From the NCBI GenBank assembly GCA_041908845.1, contig JAYREN010000212.1:1-5124 (forward strand): a DNA stretch of 5,124 bases, written 5' to 3'. The translations under genes and the position numbers were made by a program. Shown piece by piece: positions 1 through 5,124 of the stretch (the first letter of the stretch is position 1; each line of letters starts with the position of its first letter). The notes beneath the pieces were generated by a model. The model did no database searches. It was not told where the DNA came from and saw only the letters and a list, made by a program, of their open reading frames with translations. This DNA comes from JAYREN01 sp041908845. GTDB lineage: Bacteria > Acidobacteriota > Holophagae > Holophagales > Holophagaceae.

Positions 1-89
1 ACGGTGAATCCGACCAGGGCAAGCTGCCCGCGGCCGAGGCCAAGCGTGCCTACACCGGCTACATCGGGCCCTTTCCGGCCATGAAGTAG
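1..89 (+). CDS. C-terminal end of an unidentified protein (5' truncated by window)
   Basis: An open frame enters from the left edge (first full codon at base 3) and ends at a TAG at 87-89, giving 28 residues that end in YIGPFPAMK. The fragment is hydrophilic, with an Ala/Lys/Glu-rich stretch followed by an aromatic, Gly/Pro-containing tail. No haem motif, membrane segment or recognisable domain is visible, so I assign no function. It lies 82 bases upstream of the trihaem lipoprotein gene on the same strand, which suggests a shared transcript, although a strong hairpin sits in the gap. Reality of the gene is inferred from the open frame reaching the edge, GC-rich third positions, and a stop followed directly by a non-coding, A-rich spacer. 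It could also be a chance open frame, but the position just upstream of a well-marked gene makes a real gene end more likely. Confidence 0.6.
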   Translation, partial: GESDQGKLPAAEAKRAYTGYIGPFPAMK

Positions 90-110
90 ACGACAAAACC
101 CAACAAACGA

Positions 111-143
111 GTGGGGGGACATGCCCCGCGTGTGTCCCCCCAC
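111..143. other. Strong intergenic hairpin (11-bp perfect inverted repeat)
   Basis: GTGGGGGGACA at 111-121 is exactly complementary to TGTCCCCCCAC at 133-143, with an 11-base loop that can add two G-U pairs and one C-G pair. It sits between the upstream stop (89) and the ribosome-binding site (159) of the lipoprotein gene. No T-run follows it on the plus strand, so it is not a classic intrinsic terminator in the direction of the genes. On the minus strand the sequence after the stem is T-rich but not a clean U-tract, and no minus-strand gene ends here. Plausible roles are an mRNA processing or stability hairpin, an attenuator between the two genes, or a protein-binding palindrome. Confidence 0.6.
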
Positions 144-158
144 GAGCTGAAGGCTTCG

Positions 159-166
159 AAGGAGAG
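159..166 (+). promoter_or_regulatory. Ribosome-binding site of the trihaem lipoprotein gene
   Basis: AAGGAGAG ends five bases before the ATG at 172; the AAGGAG core has seven-base spacing. An in-frame TGA at 148-150 excludes any start further upstream, so this site and the stop together fix the start. Confidence 0.85.
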
Positions 167-171
167 AGAAA

Positions 172-3100
172 ATGAGTGGCGGCAGACTGGGTGGGACTCT
201 GGCCCTGATGGGGATGCTTCTGGTGGGGGCGATCGGCTGTGGTGGGAACAAGCCTGTGGCAGCGCCGGGGGCCACTGCGGGCGTTGCCCCGGGAGCCGTT
301 GCCGGCGTGGACATGGATCTGCGCTCCAAGAGCCTGGTGAACGACGCCGCCTATATTCCGCCCATGTGCTGGACCAAGACCGAGGGCGCCAATGGGGCCA
401 TTCACAACGCCTGCTACACCTGCCACACCGGGTCGATGGAACCCAACTTTTCCAACGATCAGGAACTGCAGCTGAGCTACGATTTTCCCGAATACGCCCG
501 CACCAACCGCTGGTCCAACCTGTTCCGGTCCCGGGAGGTCGAGGTGGCCGCCATCAGTGATGGCGAGATCCTGGACTACGTTCGCCAGAACAACTACTCA
601 GATGGCGCCCGGAACATCCTTCTGGCCGGTGTCCTGAAGAACGTGCCCAAGGGCTGGGATTTCAACGGCAACGGGCGGTGGGACGGCTACACGCCCGATG
701 CCCATTTTGCCTTCGATGGCGAAGGCTTCGATCGGAATCCCAGCGGCGAGTGCACCGGGTGGCGGGCATTCGCCTATCATCCCCTGCCCAGCACCTTCTG
801 GCCCACCAACGGCTCCACCGATGATGTGCTGATCCGCCTCGCCGCCCCCTTCCAGAACGACGCGTCGGGCACCTTCGATCTCTCGGTCTACAAGGTGAAC
901 CTGGCGATCGTGGAGGCACTGATCAAGCGAAGCGATGTGCCCATCCCGGCGGTAAATGAACAGCGTTTCGGGGTGGACCTGGACAAGAATGGCATGCTTG
1001 GTCGCGCCACCAAGGTGCGCTACGACTGGGCCCCCAAACAGGGGCGGGCCATGTCTTACGTGGGGCAGGCGCCCCTGGAGCAGGCGGCGGGCCGCGTGCA
1101 TCTGGCGGCGGGCCTCTACCCAGAGGGCACTGAATTCCTGCATAGCGTCCGCTACCTGGATGTGGCCAAGGATGGCGGCATCGCCCTGGCTCCCCGCATG
1201 AAGGAGCTGCGCTACGCCAAGAAACGCTCCTGGCTGTCCTACCTGGAACTGCAGATGGCGGCCGGTGAAGAACTGAAGGAGAAATTCGATTATCCCGATC
1301 GCCTCTCCACCTTTATCGGGGATGTGGAGCAGGGCCTCAGCAACGGTCAGGGCTGGGTCTACGCGGGCTTCATCGAAGACAGCCGGGGCAACCTGCGGCC
1401 CCAGTCCTACGAGGAGACCACCTCCTGCATGGGCTGCCACGGTGGCCTGGGCGTGACGACGGATGGCACCTTCGCCTTCCCCCGCAAGAAGGAGGCCGGA
1501 GCGTTCCAAGAGGGTTGGTACCACTGGAGCCAGAAGGCGCTCCAGGGCCCCGGTCCCAAGGTGGAGATCGAAGGCGTGGGCGTCTATCCCGAATACGCCT
1601 TCTACCTCATGTACAACAAGGCCGGGGATGAGCTGCGGGAGAACCGGGAGGCGCTGGAAAAATTCTTCACGCCCTCCGGCGAGGTCAAGGCCGACAACCT
1701 CAAGGAGCTCAACGACGATGCAACCTTGCTCCTCAACCCCTCGCCCCAGCGGGCCCTGATCCTGAACAAGGCCTATCGGACCCTCGTGGCCGAGCAGAGT
1801 TTCATCCACGGGCGCGACGCCACCGCGGTGCCCGCGACGAACGTGCACAGGACGGTTTCTCCAAAACAGGTCACTCGGATTCCCAAGGCCCTGAATACGC
1901 TGGGTTCCGCAGGCACCTACAACAGCGCTCGGATCGCCGGAAATTCCATGCCGGCTCTACCGTCCCTGTCGGCCCAGGACACTGCTCAGATCATTGGAAG
2001 TGGCACGGGAGGGCCCGACGGCAAACTCTACTCCGTAGCCAGAGACGGCCTGATCTACAAGAGCAGCTACAGCATGGAGGGCGTGGCCTTCCCCTTTCCC
2101 GACCGCCTTACGGTGCCTGCCCAGGCCATCGTGCCGCTGAATAAGATCCCCTCCTGCTACAGCTGTCACCGCCTGGACTATGCCGTGCCCGCAGAGAACC
2201 TCGCGGGTCGTGCGCTCTACGCCCCGCCCGTGCTGGGCGGCAGCGAGGAGGGCAAGCTCCAGCGTCTCACCGAAGCTAGTGTTTCCGACACCACACCCCG
2301 GTGGAATCCCGATGGCAGCCGCCTCGCCTGGGTTTCCGGCGCCCCTGGCAGCACCCACATCTGGGTGATGAACAGCGATGGCAGCGGCAAGCAGCAAGTC
2401 ACCACCGGGGTGGGCATGCAGGCTTGGCCCGAGTGGAGTCCCGATGGCAGCCGCCTGGTGTACTGGGAGTATGTCGAGGCCACCAAGCGCTATGCCCTGC
2501 GGACAATCCGGCTCGATGGCACCTCGATCATCACTCTGGCCGAATCCACGAACATCCTGGATCGCCCCACCTGGCGGCCCGATGGCCAGTACCTGGCCTA
2601 CGCCGAGGATCGCGGCGGCGACTGGGATGTCTGGGTCGTCCAGAGCGATGGCGCCAAGTCCTGGCGCATGACTCGCACTCCCTCCATGGAGACCAATCCC
2701 CTGTGGAGTCCCGACGGGATGAAGATCGCCTACAAGGTTGCCACCTCAGGCACCTACAACCTCACCGAGGAATTTTTCCTGGATGTCTCCGGCGGCTTCG
2801 AGGCCCCCGTCGTTATGGCCTGGGAGGGCCCCCAGTCCATCCAGATGAGCGGTTGGAGCCCCGATGGCGGCCGGATCGTCTATACCGCCGAAGCCGTTTC
2901 GGGCACCTCGGGGCAGGATCGCGTCAGCTACCTGGCCACCATCTCCGAGGTTTCGTTCTCGGGCACCAAGGCCTTGGCCACCCATTCCGAGGTGCTTTCG
3001 GCGGTCACCCTGGGGGATCGCGGCGCCAGCTTCTCACCCGACGGCAAGAAGGTGGCCTTCTGGGGCTGGGACCCCTCCTTCCGGGCCCTGCTCTGGATCT

Positions 3101-3243
3101 ATGACCTGGAAAGCAGCCAAGTGCAGAGGCTCACCACCGAAGGTTTCGACTTTCACCCCCGCTGGAGTCCCGATAGCCGCAGGATCGCCTTCGAATCAAA
3201 CCGGGGCGAAAACCTGGATATCTGGGTGATGGCTGTGGATTAG
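172..3243 (+). CDS. Secreted trihaem c-type cytochrome lipoprotein with C-terminal TolB/PD40 beta-propeller
   Basis: Predicted 1023-residue exported lipoprotein. Residues 1-22 form a signal peptide with one Arg (R5), a hydrophobic core and an AIG-C lipobox, so C23 should be the lipidated residue; an Ala/Gly/Pro-rich linker follows. Three haem c attachment motifs are present: CYTCH (81-85), CMGCH (419-423) and CYSCH (662-666). They are far apart, so the haems may sit in separate subdomains. Two other cysteines, C66 and C194, could form a disulfide. Two EF-hand-like Asp/Asn/Gly loops occur at 163-172 and 269-277. A TFWPTNGSTDD stretch follows C194. From about residue 695 to the end, seven W/F-x-P-D repeats (aromatic at 711, 755, 801, 845, 895, 954, 998) indicate a TolB-like propeller. 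The likely role is electron transfer or redox sensing at the outer membrane or in the periplasm, with the propeller binding a protein or glycan partner; this is inference from domains. Haem attachment would require the Ccm/Ccs machinery, not in this window. The start is fixed by an AAGGAG site and an in-frame stop just upstream. I do not recognise a named family for the whole protein. Confidence 0.93.
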   Translation: MSGGRLGGTLALMGMLLVGAIGCGGNKPVAAPGATAGVAPGAVAGVDMDLRSKSLVNDAAYIPPMCWTKTEGANGAIHNACYTCHTGSMEPNFSNDQELQLSYDFPEYARTNRWSNLFRSREVEVAAISDGEILDYVRQNNYSDGARNILLAGVLKNVPKGWDFNGNGRWDGYTPDAHFAFDGEGFDRNPSGECTGWRAFAYHPLPSTFWPTNGSTDDVLIRLAAPFQNDASGTFDLSVYKVNLAIVEALIKRSDVPIPAVNEQRFGVDLDKNGMLGRATKVRYDWAPKQGRAMSYVGQAPLEQAAGRVHLAAGLYPEGTEFLHSVRYLDVAKDGGIALAPRMKELRYAKKRSWLSYLELQMAAGEELKEKFDYPDRLSTFIGDVEQGLSNGQGWVYAGFIEDSRGNLRPQSYEETTSCMGCHGGLGVTTDGTFAFPRKKEAGAFQEGWYHWSQKALQGPGPKVEIEGVGVYPEYAFYLMYNKAGDELRENREALEKFFTPSGEVKADNLKELNDDATLLLNPSPQRALILNKAYRTLVAEQSFIHGRDATAVPATNVHRTVSPKQVTRIPKALNTLGSAGTYNSARIAGNSMPALPSLSAQDTAQIIGSGTGGPDGKLYSVARDGLIYKSSYSMEGVAFPFPDRLTVPAQAIVPLNKIPSCYSCHRLDYAVPAENLAGRALYAPPVLGGSEEGKLQRLTEASVSDTTPRWNPDGSRLAWVSGAPGSTHIWVMNSDGSGKQQVTTGVGMQAWPEWSPDGSRLVYWEYVEATKRYALRTIRLDGTSIITLAESTNILDRPTWRPDGQYLAYAEDRGGDWDVWVVQSDGAKSWRMTRTPSMETNPLWSPDGMKIAYKVATSGTYNLTEEFFLDVSGGFEAPVVMAWEGPQSIQMSGWSPDGGRIVYTAEAVSGTSGQDRVSYLATISEVSFSGTKALATHSEVLSAVTLGDRGASFSPDGKKVAFWGWDPSFRALLWIYDLESSQVQRLTTEGFDFHPRWSPDSRRIAFESNRGENLDIWVMAVD
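2254..3240 (+). repeat. PD40/WD40-like beta-propeller repeat region within the cytochrome gene
   Basis: Seven copies of a motif of the form (W/F)-(S/N/R)-P-D-(G/S)-x-x-(h)-(A/V)-(Y/F/W) are encoded here, starting at codons 711, 755, 801, 845, 895, 954 and 998. Spacings are 44, 46, 44, 50, 59 and 44 residues, typical of the propeller blades in TolB and related proteins. Most copies are followed by a D-x-W-V strand such as HIWVMNSDG or DVWVVQSDG. At the DNA level the first two copies (2302-2324 and 2434-2456) differ at one base in 23, exactly 132 bases apart, which points to blade duplication. Six or seven blades are possible, depending on how the ends close the ring. Confidence 0.88.
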
Positions 3244-3905
3244 GGCATTCTCCCTGGGAGCGCACCCTGATTTCCGCCTTCGGTCATGGGTCCCCAGGAC
3301 AGCTGCGCGGCCAGGATGATCCAATTCCCGATTCCCAGTAGCTTGAAGCCATCCTCGAACAAGTGGTGGAAGGTGTCTCCCATGAATTGAAAGCGGAGGT
3401 CCGCCGCAATTGAAAGCGCGAAGCACCCGAGGGACATCAGTAGGGGGACGCGAACCTCCCTCAATAGGTTCCTGAATCGGTACAGCCAAGCCAGCACCGA
3501 TAGACCGTAGAGGAGGAAGAGCATCTTCTCGCCGCCCCGTACGGCAATTCGATGAATCCAATCGTCGTGAATCAGGGCAATGTCATCCAGGCCTAAGGTC
3601 AGAGTGATGAAGAACATCCAGGCCAGCGCCTGGGCGTGGTGCAGATGGCTGGGCAAGTGGCGGAGGAAACGCCAGCCGAAGGCAGCCAGCGCGGCGGCGG
3701 CGCCCCATCCCATTCCCCCCAGGTTCGAGAGCAGTCCGATGTAGGGTGGGCCGTTCAGATGAGCGGAGGGATCCCGCGAGAGGGCCACAAAGGGAACGCC
3801 CTTGACAAGGCACAGCCATTGGACCCCCACCAGGGCCAGGAAAAAGACCAAGGTGAATCCGAGGGGGGCACGCCAAGGGCTTTGATTCCATGGGGCACGG
3901 CTCAC
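3240..3905 (-). CDS. Six-helix integral membrane protein of unknown function
   Basis: I do not recognise a named family. From a GTG at 3905 the product has 221 residues with about six hydrophobic segments: roughly 15-34, 55-80, 92-112, 127-143, 153-170 and 188-204. Distinctive polar residues lie at or inside the membrane ends: LDDIALIHDDWIH (106-118) at the end of helix 3, E126 before helix 4, D169 in helix 5, and an HHLFEDGFK segment (180-188) leading into helix 6. Such clustered Asp/His/Glu could bind a metal or act catalytically, but this is inference. The start is chosen because AGGAGGAG at 3911-3918 precedes the GTG with ideal spacing; an in-frame ATG at 3977 would add 24 polar residues and has no comparable site. 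The gene follows clpA by 87 bases in the same direction. Its stop overlaps the stop of the convergent cytochrome gene by four bases. One 60-base sample (3361-3420) is 55% GC, against 77% for a sample of clpA (4741-4800). Confidence 0.82.
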   Translation of the reverse strand: MSRAPWNQSPWRAPLGFTLVFFLALVGVQWLCLVKGVPFVALSRDPSAHLNGPPYIGLLSNLGGMGWGAAAALAAFGWRFLRHLPSHLHHAQALAWMFFITLTLGLDDIALIHDDWIHRIAVRGGEKMLFLLYGLSVLAWLYRFRNLLREVRVPLLMSLGCFALSIAADLRFQFMGDTFHHLFEDGFKLLGIGNWIILAAQLSWGPMTEGGNQGALPGRMP

Positions 3906-3992
3906 GGCGACTCCTCCTGATTCGTCGAAACGCAAGGTGAAGAGATTCAAACGCCCGAATATTCTCGATGCTCGCAAGTGCCCTGACCCACC
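3906..3992. other. Intergenic spacer between clpA and the membrane protein gene
   Basis: These 87 bases are visibly more A/T-rich than clpA. They contain the ribosome-binding site for the membrane protein gene and an isolated 8-base palindrome GAATATTC at 3957-3964. I see no hairpin plus T-run terminator after clpA and no convincing -35/-10 pair. The simplest reading is read-through from clpA, but a weak promoter cannot be excluded. Confidence 0.5.
3911..3918 (-). promoter_or_regulatory. Ribosome-binding site that sets the GTG start of the membrane protein gene
   Basis: On the minus strand AGGAGGAG precedes a GTG at 3905-3903. The AGGAGG core is seven bases from the GTG. This is the strongest Shine-Dalgarno match between clpA and the membrane protein gene, and it favours GTG over the in-frame ATG at 3977. 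Confidence 0.8.

Positions 3993-5124
<1,132 letters not shown>

Noticed and set aside
598..1848. A 416-codon open frame on the minus strand opposite the cytochrome gene
   Set aside because: It lies wholly inside a gene with clear signal peptide, haem and propeller evidence. Its product is low-complexity Gly/Val/His/Leu-rich with no domain, as expected from the antisense of GC-rich codons.
2301..3104. A 267-codon plus-strand frame within the propeller region
   Set aside because: The product is rich in Arg, Gly, His and Pro and echoes the repeat periodicity in a shifted frame; it is a by-product of the propeller repeats.
172..3243. Annotation as hydrazine synthase alpha subunit (HzsA)
   Set aside because: HzsA also combines c-type haems with a propeller, but here the haem sites precede a C-terminal propeller instead of flanking a central one, and no other anammox gene is in the window.
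3250..3260. CTCCCTGGGAG as a terminator between the convergent genes
   Set aside because: The stem is only four pairs with a three-base loop, lacks a T-run, and lies inside the coding region of the membrane protein.
3385..3418. Direct repeat AATTGAAAGCG at 3385-3395 and 3408-3418
   Set aside because: The copies are 23 bases apart, out of frame with each other, inside a coding region, and have no third copy; chance is the simplest explanation.
3957..3964. GAATATTC palindrome as an operator
   Set aside because: An 8-base palindrome in an A/T-richer spacer is easily random; there is no flanking symmetry or promoter.

Overview
The window is GC-rich, gene-dense bacterial DNA, most likely from a Gram-negative organism. 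The evidence is a ClpA-type chaperone, a lipobox-bearing secreted c-type cytochrome and strong AAGGAG/AGGAGG ribosome-binding sites. A high-GC lineage with abundant multihaem cytochromes, such as Holophagae-type Acidobacteriota or a delta-proteobacterial relative, would fit. That placement is inference; nothing in the window fixes the taxon.

Layout: (1) bases 1-89 hold the last 28 codons of an unidentified plus-strand gene. (2) An 82-base gap carries an 11-bp perfect inverted repeat, then an AAGGAG site. (3) Bases 172-3243 (+) encode the main gene, a 1023-residue predicted outer-surface or periplasmic lipoprotein. Its N-terminal two thirds hold three widely spaced CXXCH haem c motifs, and its C-terminal third is a TolB/PD40-type beta-propeller with seven W/F-x-P-D repeats. 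(4) Bases 3240-3905 (-) encode a 221-residue, six-helix membrane protein of unknown function. Its stop codon overlaps that of the cytochrome gene by four bases, and its start is best placed at a GTG behind an AGGAGG site. (5) Bases 3993-5124 (-) encode the C-terminal half of ClpA, the AAA+ unfoldase of ClpAP, cut by the window edge. The membrane protein gene lies 87 bases downstream of clpA in the same direction and may be read from the same transcript.

Two transcription units therefore converge near base 3241. The left one looks like a secreted electron-transfer or redox function: the cytochrome-propeller lipoprotein plus an unknown upstream partner. The right one is housekeeping protein quality control followed by an unknown membrane protein. 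The most unusual item is the trihaem lipoprotein fused to a beta-propeller, with two EF-hand-like loops in its haem region. No CRISPR array, insertion sequence, tRNA, rRNA or convincing intrinsic terminator was seen, and there is no gene-free stretch longer than 90 bases.
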